Notes under the pieces: model-generated | Told to the model about the DNA's origin: nothing | The model's database searches: none | Seen by the model: only the letters and a program-made list of their open reading frames with translations | Made by a program: the position numbers and the translations under genes | Shown: positions 26,375 through 34,883 of the stretch, piece by piece | How positions within the stretch are numbered: position 1 is the first letter of the stretch | Layout: each line of letters opens with the position of its first letter | NCBI RefSeq assembly: GCF_019754935.1 | Contig: NZ_JAGSOA010000001.1 | Location: 1,426,001 to 1,490,000, forward strand | From: Corynebacterium parakroppenstedtii | GTDB lineage: Bacteria > Actinomycetota > Actinomycetes > Mycobacteriales > Mycobacteriaceae | Reading direction: 5' to 3' | Length of the DNA: 64,000 nucleotides

Positions 26375-27448
26375 GTGCAGCCACTGAGACATTCCGACGC
26401 AGACGTTATTACTTCCTCGCGTCGCAGCGAGGCTCCCGATTATGCACGTTTGAATGAGAGTCAACGGTATAAACAACCTGCGGAAGGGCCTCATTACTCC
26501 GCGTTAGCGGACGAGGCCAGGGGGTTCGGTCGCGCTCACGCCAAGATCATTCTGTTTGGCGAGCACGCCGTTGTTTTTGGGGAGCCGGCCATCGCGTTCC
26601 CCATGCAGTGCCTGACCCTGCGCGCCACGGCTGAGCCGTGTGATGGGGAATTGTGGCTGACCGCCAACAATTACGACGGTCCTCTTGCCGACGCGCCGAC
26701 GTTCCTGTCCCCAGTCGGCGCCACGATTAAAGCCTGCCTGGACCTGCTTGAATACCCGCAGTCGGGGATGCACATTTCGTGCCAAGGCAATGTCCCGCCG
26801 GCGCGCGGGCTCGGCTCCAGCGCAGCGGCGTCGGCAGCAATGGTGGATTCCATTATCGATTTCAGCGGCAAGGACGTCGATTACCACAGCCGATATGAAC
26901 TTGTGCAGATCGGAGAGCGCGTTGCTCACGGCAGCGCCAGCGGCCTCGACGCCCACACTGTGCTGAACACCCACCCTGTGCTATTCCAGGGCGGACGCAG
27001 CGAACCCATCACCGTCAGCCTCGGATCGCCACTCGTCGTCGCTGATACCGGACAACCAGGCGATACGCTCTCGGCCGTCCGAGGTGTCGACGAAATACGC
27101 CGCACCCATAAGAAGCGTTTCACCAGAAATGTCGACGCCATCCGCCATCACACCGTCGAAGCGCGGATTGACCTCGCTCTCGACGACCGGGCCTCCCTGG
27201 GTGAACGGATGAACGCCGTCCACGAACACCTCGCTGACCTCGGCGTATCCAGTCCAGAGCTCGAAAATCTTATCTCGGCAGCGCGGAATGAGGGGGCGCT
27301 TGGCGCGAAGCTCACCGGCGGTGGGCGAGGTGGCTGCATCATCGCGCTATCCAAAGACGAAAACCACGCGATCGCCCTGTCCGACGCACTCCGCGCCGCG
27401 GGTGCACGTCGCACATGGCTCATGCACCCCTCGGAGTTCCAACGGTGA
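26375..27448 (+). CDS. mvk: Mevalonate kinase
   Basis: A 357-residue GHMP kinase: N-terminal substrate motif HAKIILFGEHAVVFGEPA, ATP-binding VPPARGLGSSAAASAAMVDS and C-terminal KLTGGGRGGCIIAL. It phosphorylates mevalonate to 5-phosphomevalonate. The GTG at 26375 has AGGAG five bases upstream; about 50 extra N-terminal residues precede the usual family start, so a later start cannot be excluded. It is the first gene of a six-gene operon and overlaps mvaD by four bases. Upstream repeats may control it. Confidence 0.93.
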   Translation: MQPLRHSDADVITSSRRSEAPDYARLNESQRYKQPAEGPHYSALADEARGFGRAHAKIILFGEHAVVFGEPAIAFPMQCLTLRATAEPCDGELWLTANNYDGPLADAPTFLSPVGATIKACLDLLEYPQSGMHISCQGNVPPARGLGSSAAASAAMVDSIIDFSGKDVDYHSRYELVQIGERVAHGSASGLDAHTVLNTHPVLFQGGRSEPITVSLGSPLVVADTGQPGDTLSAVRGVDEIRRTHKKRFTRNVDAIRHHTVEARIDLALDDRASLGERMNAVHEHLADLGVSSPELENLISAARNEGALGAKLTGGGRGGCIIALSKDENHAIALSDALRAAGARRTWLMHPSEFQR

Positions 27449-28587
27449 CCACCACGCACCCCAGCATGGGCGATATCGGATCGATCACTCCGCACACCGC
27501 GCGAGCAACCGCTCACCCCAACATCGCGCTGGTCAAATACTGGGGTAAGCGCAATGCCGACTTAGTTCTGCCCGCAACCGGTAGTTTGTCACTAACGCTC
27601 GATATCTATCCCACGGATACCGTCGTCAACCCTGATCCGAGTCTGACCAGCGATATTTTCACGCTCAATGGTGAGCCAGCACCTGGTACGCCAACGCACA
27701 GGGTCAGCGCATTCCTTGACTTGGTGCGCAAGCGCAGTGCGGAACAGAACTCCGGACAACAGAACTCTGAGCTCGCGCACACGTACGCGCGGGTCAACTC
27801 CATCAACTCCGTACCCACCGGGGCAGGGCTAGCATCCTCGGCATCAGGATTTGCTGCACTCGCCACCGCGGCATCGAAAGCCTACGGACTCCCCGGCGAC
27901 CCGCGATCGCTCTCACGGCTAGCCCGCCGCGGCTCTGGATCCGCCACACGATCCATCCTGGGCAACCTCGTCATCTGGCACCCAGGCGACGGTGACGACG
28001 ACCACGCCGACCTCACCTCGTACGCGGAAAGTGTCCCCGGACCCGACCTCACCATGGTCATCTGCGTCGTCTCGGGCGCGCAAAAAGCCGTGTCCTCCCG
28101 CGTCGCCATGGCAGACACCATCCGGACATCGCCCTTCTTCGACGGGTGGGTGAGCAGCACACAGCGCGATCTTGTCGACATGCAACAAGCGCTGGCCGAG
28201 GGTGACTACACCCGAGTCGGCGAAATAACAGAATCCAACGCACTCCGCATGCACGCGGCGATTAACGGAAACCGTCCACCCGTCCGCTACCTAGCGCCCA
28301 CATCCGTCGCCATTTTCGACGCTATCGCGCAACTACGGAACGACGGGCTAGAGGTGTACGGCACCGCGGACGCCGGGCCTAACGTCGTTGCGCTCTGCCA
28401 GTCCAAGGACCTCGACGCCACCCACGCAGCCCTCCATGAACGGTTCCCGGACCTCGAGCTCATCCCTGCTCGCGCCGGGGCGGGCGCTCGCCTGACGCCC
28501 ATCGCGGAGACCAGCCCAGATGAGCAGACCAATGGAAATGGAGAGGACCCCGCACAGACTCCCGACGAATCGAACCGTCAGGAGTAA
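27445..28587 (+). CDS. mvaD: Diphosphomevalonate decarboxylase
   Basis: A protein of about 380 residues with TAHPNIALVKYWGKRN near the N terminus, the signature of mevalonate diphosphate decarboxylases, and GAGLASSASGFAALATAA. It makes isopentenyl diphosphate from mevalonate diphosphate with ATP. I chose GTG 27445, which overlaps the mvk stop (GTGA), rather than ATG 27415; ATG 27466 is also possible. The C terminus carries a polar 30-residue tail. Confidence 0.92.
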   Translation: MTTTHPSMGDIGSITPHTARATAHPNIALVKYWGKRNADLVLPATGSLSLTLDIYPTDTVVNPDPSLTSDIFTLNGEPAPGTPTHRVSAFLDLVRKRSAEQNSGQQNSELAHTYARVNSINSVPTGAGLASSASGFAALATAASKAYGLPGDPRSLSRLARRGSGSATRSILGNLVIWHPGDGDDDHADLTSYAESVPGPDLTMVICVVSGAQKAVSSRVAMADTIRTSPFFDGWVSSTQRDLVDMQQALAEGDYTRVGEITESNALRMHAAINGNRPPVRYLAPTSVAIFDAIAQLRNDGLEVYGTADAGPNVVALCQSKDLDATHAALHERFPDLELIPARAGAGARLTPIAETSPDEQTNGNGEDPAQTPDESNRQE

Positions 28588-28592
28588 CAGCC

Positions 28593-29822
28593 GTGACACA
28601 GACCTCCGTCCACGCCTCGGCACCCGGAAAGCTGTACATCGCCGGAGAATACGCTGTTGTTCACCCCGGGCATGCCGCGTTACTCATCGCTGTCGACAGG
28701 TATGTGCACGTCACGCTCACGCCCACCGGCACCGAAACCGGAACGCTACGATCCGACACGAGCGACCCCACCAAACCCGACGAAGCCCCGGTCCGGTGGG
28801 AAGCTAGCACCGACCCGACGGCAGCCGCGCGGTTCCACACCGACGAGACCGGATTCCACAAATATGTAGTGGCCGCAATCCTCACCGTCGAACGCTGGCG
28901 AGCAGAAAAAAACCTTCCCGCCAGCGGATACGATATCGACATCTCGAGCCACCTCGATGACGCCACGAGCGGCGCGAAATTCGGGCTCGGATCGTCAGCC
29001 GCAGTCACCGTCGCGACCATCGCCGTCGCTGCCCGCCACCACGGGCTACAGCCCAGGCCCGAACAGATCTACCGACTCGCAGCCATCGCAACAGTGCGGG
29101 TCACCGCAAAAACATCGGGAGGCGACGTCGCCGTCAGCGCACTCGGCGGATGGGTCGAATACCACTCGCCCGACCGAGCATGGCTAGAAGACCGCGCCTG
29201 GGGTTCTCGCTCCCGCACGACAACAATCAGCGAGCTGCTGACAGAGGAGTGGCCGGGATTATCACTCCGCCGCATCACGCCCGCCGCGCCGGGAATCCAA
29301 CTCAGCGTCGGCTGGACAGGAACCCCCGCCGACACCACCGAGCTCGTCGGGCACGTCGTGAAGAAAACCGCGCTACCCGACGACCTTCTCCGGCGAAGCG
29401 ACGCAGCCGTCGGTAATCTTGTTGAAGCGCTGACCAGCGACAACGGTGGGTGTGAAGCTGATCCGGGTGAAGTTAATCGGAGCGACGCCGATTCAGACGA
29501 CTCGGCGACGTCTGCGACCGGGAACGCCCTCGCACAAGCCCGGCAGGTCTTGGGAGAGATCGCAACGCAACGAGGGGTGGCTATCGAAACCCCGGCGCTG
29601 CGAACCTTGATCACCACCGCGCTCGAGGAGGGGTGGTGGGCGAAATCATCAGGAGCAGGAGGCGGCGACTGCGGAATCGCGCTCGCCGCGCCGGGCGTCA
29701 ACCCCCGTGCACTCCACGAGCGATGGACGGCGGCAGGAATTCGCCCTCTGAACTTGCATGTTTCGCCCATGGGAGCGGATACAGCTCCACATGACACACC
29801 AACGGAAGGAGATGGGAAATGA
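28593..29822 (+). CDS. mvaK2: Phosphomevalonate kinase
   Basis: A 409-residue GHMP kinase: SAPGKLYIAGEYAVVHPGHA at the N terminus, FGLGSSAAVTVATIAVAA as phosphate loop, and KSSGAGGGDCGIAL near the C terminus. It phosphorylates mevalonate 5-phosphate to the diphosphate. The GTG at 28593 follows CAGGAG, five bases after mvaD, and the gene overlaps fni by four bases. Slightly longer than bacterial homologues because of an acidic loop near residues 285-310. Confidence 0.92.
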   Translation: MTQTSVHASAPGKLYIAGEYAVVHPGHAALLIAVDRYVHVTLTPTGTETGTLRSDTSDPTKPDEAPVRWEASTDPTAAARFHTDETGFHKYVVAAILTVERWRAEKNLPASGYDIDISSHLDDATSGAKFGLGSSAAVTVATIAVAARHHGLQPRPEQIYRLAAIATVRVTAKTSGGDVAVSALGGWVEYHSPDRAWLEDRAWGSRSRTTTISELLTEEWPGLSLRRITPAAPGIQLSVGWTGTPADTTELVGHVVKKTALPDDLLRRSDAAVGNLVEALTSDNGGCEADPGEVNRSDADSDDSATSATGNALAQARQVLGEIATQRGVAIETPALRTLITTALEEGWWAKSSGAGGGDCGIALAAPGVNPRALHERWTAAGIRPLNLHVSPMGADTAPHDTPTEGDGK

Positions 29823-31105
29823 GTGGCAGCCGGAAAGACGACCACCTGGCCCTAGCCGCCAGGCAACAACGCGAGGCCCACGGCGAACCTCCACAGCCCG
29901 CCGACGCCACAACCCCAGCTCCCGATAACGCTTCCTCCGTACCCTCACCCCGCCCCGCCGGGAGTGGCTCGACATATTGTGCGTGGGACGACGTCCGCAT
30001 CCTCCACCACTCGCTGGCCGGCATAGACCCAGGTCAAGCTGATATTTCCACCACCATCCAGACGGATCCAAGTGGCGGAGAAAACGCGAACGCTGGAACA
30101 AACGCGAGCGCCAACGCACATACAGCACCGACGCTGCACTGGGGGCTGCCGTTCTACATCAACGGCATGACCGGAGGATCCGAACTCACCGCAGGAGTCA
30201 ACCGCGTCCTCGCCGAAACCGCGGCACGCACAGGAATCGCCGTCGCCACCGGCTCCATGTCCATCTTCCTGCGCGAACCCGACACTCTCCCCACATTCAG
30301 CATCCTCCGTGACCGCAACCCCCACGGCACCGTGTGGGCCAACCTCAGCGCCGACGCCACACCCGACGATGCCGCCCGAGTCGTCGACGCCCTCCACGCC
30401 GATGCCCTCCAAATCCACGTCAACGCCGTGCAAGAAACCGTCATGCCGGAAGGCTCGCGCGGGTACGCCTCCTGGCGACGCAACATCGAAGCCATCGTTA
30501 ATGCGCTCCAGGCCACCCACACGCCCGTCATCGTTAAAGAAGTCGGCTTCGGCATGACCCGGAACACACTCCAGCAGCTCCACGACCTGGGTGTATCCAT
30601 CGCCGACGTCTCCGGCCGCGGAGGAACCAACTTCGCGCGAATCGAAAATGACCGACGAACCGACCGCGACTTCTCCTACCTCACCGGGTTCGGACAATCC
30701 GCCGCATTCTCCCTGCTCGACGCGACCACCGCTGACCCCGACACGTTGCCCACACTCTTCGCTTCAGGCGGAGTTCGACAACCCTATGACGTCCTACGAG
30801 GCCTCGCCCTAGGGGCTGGCGCCGTGGGAGTCGCTGGAACATTCCTCCACACCGCATTGAGCACCGGCGTGGGGGACGCCACCCGCTCACCACAGGAACG
30901 CGCCCAAGGGATCGACGCCGCAGTCGACGCGTTGACCAGCCAAATCAACCGGTGGGCCGAGCATCTCCAGGCACTCTACGAAATGGTGGGCGCCACCAGC
31001 ACGAGCGACTTGCACAACACCGATGCCCTCATCACCGGGTCCCTGGCGGAGTCGGCTCGCGCGCGGGGGATTGATCTCACTGCCGTCGCCAACCGTCGTC
31101 GATAA
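29819..31105 (+). CDS. fni: Isopentenyl-diphosphate delta-isomerase, type 2 (FMN/NADPH)
   Basis: A 428-residue TIM-barrel enzyme of the Fni family. SRKDDHLALA, INGMTGGS, VATGSMSIFL, QIHVNAVQETVMPEG, VKEVGFGM, DVSGRGGTNFARIEN and FASGGVRQPYDVLRGLALGA are all present. It interconverts IPP and DMAPP. It is longer than usual (about 350) because of a Pro/Ala-rich segment near residues 25-45 and an Asn/Ala repeat near 80-100. The ATG overlaps the phosphomevalonate kinase stop. Confidence 0.93.
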   Translation: MSGSRKDDHLALAARQQREAHGEPPQPADATTPAPDNASSVPSPRPAGSGSTYCAWDDVRILHHSLAGIDPGQADISTTIQTDPSGGENANAGTNASANAHTAPTLHWGLPFYINGMTGGSELTAGVNRVLAETAARTGIAVATGSMSIFLREPDTLPTFSILRDRNPHGTVWANLSADATPDDAARVVDALHADALQIHVNAVQETVMPEGSRGYASWRRNIEAIVNALQATHTPVIVKEVGFGMTRNTLQQLHDLGVSIADVSGRGGTNFARIENDRRTDRDFSYLTGFGQSAAFSLLDATTADPDTLPTLFASGGVRQPYDVLRGLALGAGAVGVAGTFLHTALSTGVGDATRSPQERAQGIDAAVDALTSQINRWAEHLQALYEMVGATSTSDLHNTDALITGSLAESARARGIDLTAVANRRR

Positions 31106-31245
31106 AACGAATAATCGGTACGCACGTTTTTCGTCAGGCTCCCTCGAGGGCAAAAATTTAAAAAACAATTCACGAATAAGGGCTCAGATAAAGCCCGATA
31201 AATAAACACCTGACAACACAATTACGAATAAGAAAAGGAAACGTT
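31106..31245. other. AT-rich gap inside the mevalonate operon with three ACGAATAA repeats
   Basis: In an otherwise GC-rich operon this 140-base gap is strikingly AT-rich. It carries ACGAATAA at 31107, 31172 and 31224, and a small hairpin GGGCT-N7-AGCCC (31180-31196). It may hold an internal promoter for mvaA-mvaS or mark a recombination junction. Confidence 0.5.
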
Positions 31246-32355
31246 ATGAGCGACAATTTATATGCACCCATCCCCATGTCATGGATCGGCCCCGTCCACA
31301 TCTCAGGCAACGTTGTGTCGGGAGAGACCGCGGGTTGGGACTCCGCGGACGGCGCGCAAACCCAGCAACCCGGCACCAGTTACGAAGCTATCTCCATCCC
31401 CATGGCGACCTACGAAACGCCACTGTGGCCATCCGTCGGCCGCGGGGCAAAAGTATCACGCTACGTCGAAGGCGGAATCCGAGCCACACTCGTCGACGAG
31501 CGGATGACACGATCCGTATACTTCGAAGCTCCCAACGCCGGGGTTGCCCTCCGCGTCGCCACCGAACTCGACCGTCGCCGCGACGAACTGCAGGCCGTCG
31601 TCGCCCAGGCATCCCGGTATGCCAAACTCATCGATCTGCACGTCCAATACGCCGGAAATCTCCTCTTTGTGCGATTCGAATTCACCACTGGCGACGCCTC
31701 CGGCCACAACATGGTCACCCTCGCCTCCGACAACCTCATGCCGTGGATCCTCCAGCAGTACCCGGAACTGCGCTACGGATCCATCTCCGGAAACTACTGC
31801 TCCGACAAGAAAGCCACCGCAGTCAATGGCATCCTGGGACGCGGGAAGAACGTCGTCACTGAAATGCTCATCCCGCGGAACGTCGTTGAAGAACGACTCA
31901 AAACCACGCCGGAACAGATCGCGGACCTCAACGTCCGGAAGAACCTGGTCGGTACCACCTTGGCTGGCGGGTTGCGCACCGCGAACGCGCACTATGCCAA
32001 TATGCTCCTGGGCTTTTACCTGGCAACCGGGCAAGACGCGGCCAACATTGTCGAGGGATCCCAAGGCATCACGCATGCTGAAGTGCGTGACGGAGACCTC
32101 TATTTCTCATGCAACCTCCCCAACCTCATTGTGGGTACAGTAGGGAACGGCAAAGGCCAGGGCTTGGAGGTTGTCGAAGAAAACTTGCGACGCCTCGGAT
32201 GCCGTGAAGACCGCCCAGCGGGGGATAACGCACGCCGACTTGCAGTACTGTGTGCGGCATCTGTTTTCTGCGGCGAACTATCACTGCTGGCCGCACAAAC
32301 GAATCCGGGCGAACTGATGGCCGCCCACGTGAAAATTGAAAGGAAAGGCGAGTGA
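31246..32355 (+). CDS. mvaA: Hydroxymethylglutaryl-CoA reductase
   Basis: A 369-residue HMG-CoA reductase with VEGGIRATLVDERMTRS, FEFTTGDASGHNMV (catalytic Asp region), SGNYCSDKKATAVNGI (catalytic Lys), GRGKNVV and VEGSQGITHAEV. It is of the short actinomycete type without membrane helices and reduces HMG-CoA to mevalonate with NADPH. The GTG/ATG region has AAAAGGAAACGTTATG upstream. It overlaps mvaS by four bases. Confidence 0.93.
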   Translation: MSDNLYAPIPMSWIGPVHISGNVVSGETAGWDSADGAQTQQPGTSYEAISIPMATYETPLWPSVGRGAKVSRYVEGGIRATLVDERMTRSVYFEAPNAGVALRVATELDRRRDELQAVVAQASRYAKLIDLHVQYAGNLLFVRFEFTTGDASGHNMVTLASDNLMPWILQQYPELRYGSISGNYCSDKKATAVNGILGRGKNVVTEMLIPRNVVEERLKTTPEQIADLNVRKNLVGTTLAGGLRTANAHYANMLLGFYLATGQDAANIVEGSQGITHAEVRDGDLYFSCNLPNLIVGTVGNGKGQGLEVVEENLRRLGCREDRPAGDNARRLAVLCAASVFCGELSLLAAQTNPGELMAAHVKIERKGE

Positions 32356-33545
32356 ACGCACCCGTGAACACAGCTGTGAACCCCATTGGCATCCATGACA
32401 TCACCTTCGCCACGGGACACCACAGCTTCGCCCTCGAAACCCTAGCCGACAAACACGGGATCGACGTGGGCAAGTTCCACAAAGGCATCGGCCAAGAAGT
32501 CATGAGCCAGCCCGCTGCCGACGAAGACATCGTCACCATAGCAGCCACCGCCGCCAAGCGGATCATCGACCGCAACGGAACCGACGGAATCCGCACCCTT
32601 CTCTTCTCCACCGAATCTGGCGTTGACCAGTCAAAATCCGCCGGGGTGTACGTTCACGGGCTCCTCGGTCTGCCCTCCCAGGTGCGGACCATCGAAATGA
32701 AACAGGCGTGCTACTCCGGGGTCGGCGCGCTACAGGTCGCGCTGGGTATCGTCGCCCGCAACCCACAGGAAAAAGTGCTGGTTGTTGCCTCCGACGTTGC
32801 CCGCTACGACCTCAACTCAGGCGGGGAGCCGACTCAGGGCGCGGCAGCGGCTGCGTCCCTGGTCCAGGCCAACCCCGGCATCCTGGCCGTCGAGCCGGCA
32901 TCCGGCGTGTACACCTACGATGTACAGGACTTTTGGCGGCCCAACGACCGGCACACCGCCCTGGTTGACGGCAAACTCTCCATCGACGCCTACCTCAACG
33001 CCGTTCGCGGAGCCTACGACGATTTCATCGATCACGGTGGGGCCGACTTCGCCGCGATCGACCGCTTCTGCTACCACCAGCCATTCACGAAAATGGCGGT
33101 GAAAGCGCACATGGCGTTGCGCGAACACGTGGGGCTGTCCGCAGATAAAGCCGAAACCGCCGCCGAGCTCGAGACCACCATGCACTACAACCGCATGATT
33201 GGTAACTCCTACACGGCATCCGTGTTCCTGGCATTAACGTCGCTGCTCGAGACCGAATCCGACGACCTCGCCGGAAAACGCGTCGGCGTCCTGTCCTACG
33301 GCTCCGGTGCGGTTGCCGAGTTCTTCACCGGCACCATTGTCGACGGGTACCAAAAGCTGCTCCACGCCGATGAGCACAAGAAAGCGCTGGATTCACGCGA
33401 ACCGCTCACCTACGACGCTTACCGCGATCTTCATCCCGGAACGCGCGTCGCCGACATTACGGATTACGACACACCGGAGGTCACCGATGCGCCATTCCGT
33501 TTTGCCGGCGTGAAAGATCACTCGCGGATTTACCAGCGTCGCTAA
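32352..33545 (+). CDS. mvaS: Hydroxymethylglutaryl-CoA synthase
   Basis: A 397-residue thiolase-fold condensing enzyme with the active-site Cys in MKQACYSGVGALQVAL, STESGVDQSKSAG and YHQPFTKMAVKAH carrying the catalytic His. It condenses acetyl-CoA with acetoacetyl-CoA to HMG-CoA. The GTG at 32352 overlaps the reductase stop (GTGA). Last gene of the operon; its stop overlaps the end of the convergent PAP2 gene by four bases. Confidence 0.94.
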   Translation: MNAPVNTAVNPIGIHDITFATGHHSFALETLADKHGIDVGKFHKGIGQEVMSQPAADEDIVTIAATAAKRIIDRNGTDGIRTLLFSTESGVDQSKSAGVYVHGLLGLPSQVRTIEMKQACYSGVGALQVALGIVARNPQEKVLVVASDVARYDLNSGGEPTQGAAAAASLVQANPGILAVEPASGVYTYDVQDFWRPNDRHTALVDGKLSIDAYLNAVRGAYDDFIDHGGADFAAIDRFCYHQPFTKMAVKAHMALREHVGLSADKAETAAELETTMHYNRMIGNSYTASVFLALTSLLETESDDLAGKRVGVLSYGSGAVAEFFTGTIVDGYQKLLHADEHKKALDSREPLTYDAYRDLHPGTRVADITDYDTPEVTDAPFRFAGVKDHSRIYQRR

Positions 33546-34633
33546 GAAGTGCGAACCGGCGTACCAGCGTCGTTAGTAATGGTCGTGGAATTCAACCGGC
33601 TGGCAACCCACGTCGTCAACCACAATCCGACCAAAATGAGGCCGTAGGTCAGGATGAAACTGGCGACCGTGTCAGTAGCCCAGTGGGCACCGATGATCAC
33701 GCGGCTGGCAGCCATGAGAATTCCCCACACCGTTCCGACCCACAGCGCAATCCGCCAGGCTTTGCCACCGAGCGGGCGCAACACGATAGCCAGGGCTGCA
33801 AGAGTGGTGCCCTCTTGAGTGTGGCCGGACGGGAATGAGCGGTGCCCATTAGGCAAATTGATGTGATACCACGGCTGATAGGGGCCTTTTCCGGCATCAA
33901 CCTCATAGGGGCGGAACCGACCCCACAAATCCTTCATTTGGTCATTGATTCCATGCCCAGCCCACACTATTGCGAGCATAACGACAGCCGAGATGGCGAT
34001 AAGGCGCAAGGTCTCATCTGACAGATTTCGAATGAGCAACCACGCAACCATCGAAACGATAATAAGAAGGACAATAGCCATAAACAGTGCAGGGGCGAAC
34101 TGAGACCAGCTCATCGTGTCAGAATCATCATTATTGGCCACGCCGATGGGCGTTCCGGCTGAAAGGTTTGCACTCCATGAACGACGATATGATTCAGCCT
34201 GCTCAGACCAGCCAAGAATCGATAAGAAACTAGCCCACGTGAGCAAAATGCTTCCGAGCCCTCGCGCGATTTCTGGAAGAGAGGAGCGGAGGAGACATCC
34301 CGCAAGAACCTGCATAGCCAGAGCGCTCAGCACCGCCGGTGGGAACTCGCCGTAGGACTGGAAGAGCGTGCCAAATACGCTGTCATGGTTGATGACAGCA
34401 TCACTGACCTGCTTGTCAGTGAAAGTGAAGATAATCAGCAAAACGGCGGCCACGCCGAGTAACGCGGTGACCGCCGTGGCATTGACACCACCCCCGTCGT
34501 GTTGACGACGTGGGGTCGTGCCCGGGTTTTCGCTCGGCGGGGGAGTAGTGCGAGCCGCATCCGGCTGCGATTCTGATGCCCAGGCCTGGCTGTCATGGGC
34601 CTGGTGAGTGGGGATACTAGGTGCTTGTGCCAT
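33542..34633 (-). CDS. PAP2-superfamily membrane phosphatase
   Basis: A 363-residue protein with a cytoplasmic Pro/Ser/Thr-rich N terminus, six or more helices and all three PAP2 motifs: KDLWGRFRP, RSFPSGHTQEG and SRVIIGAHWATD (catalytic His residues). Family members dephosphorylate lipid phosphates such as undecaprenyl pyrophosphate or phosphatidic acid. Being next to a mevalonate operon, a polyprenyl phosphate substrate is attractive but unproven. It is convergent with mvaS with a four-base overlap. Confidence 0.85.
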   Translation of the reverse strand: MAQAPSIPTHQAHDSQAWASESQPDAARTTPPPSENPGTTPRRQHDGGGVNATAVTALLGVAAVLLIIFTFTDKQVSDAVINHDSVFGTLFQSYGEFPPAVLSALAMQVLAGCLLRSSLPEIARGLGSILLTWASFLSILGWSEQAESYRRSWSANLSAGTPIGVANNDDSDTMSWSQFAPALFMAIVLLIIVSMVAWLLIRNLSDETLRLIAISAVVMLAIVWAGHGINDQMKDLWGRFRPYEVDAGKGPYQPWYHINLPNGHRSFPSGHTQEGTTLAALAIVLRPLGGKAWRIALWVGTVWGILMAASRVIIGAHWATDTVASFILTYGLILVGLWLTTWVASRLNSTTITNDAGTPVRTS

Positions 34634-34763
34634 ACGTATGGTGTACCAAGCTTCTTTAACGTCCCACTGACGTAAACATGAACACTAAGTGAAGCTCGGG
34701 GGAACCAATGGCGGGTGGTGGTGTGCCGCACCGCCGACACACTTTTGTCGTAAAACCCAAAAA

Positions 34764-34792
34764 CCCGCCATACGCCGGAGCGATATGGCGGG
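34764..34792 (-). terminator. Intrinsic terminator of the Lys/Ala-rich protein gene
   Basis: Arms CCCGCCAT / ATGGCGGG; on the minus strand the stem is followed by TTTTTGGGTTTT. It lies about 90 bases beyond the stop at 34884. Direct repeats of TGGATCGGGGGTT (34825 and 34849) lie between. Confidence 0.7.
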
Positions 34793-34883
34793 AACCCGAC
34801 CACCTAGGAAAGCTTCCTAGACGGTGGATCGGGGGTTAGACCGGGCATTGGATCGGGGGTTGGACCCGACCGTGAAGATAGCC

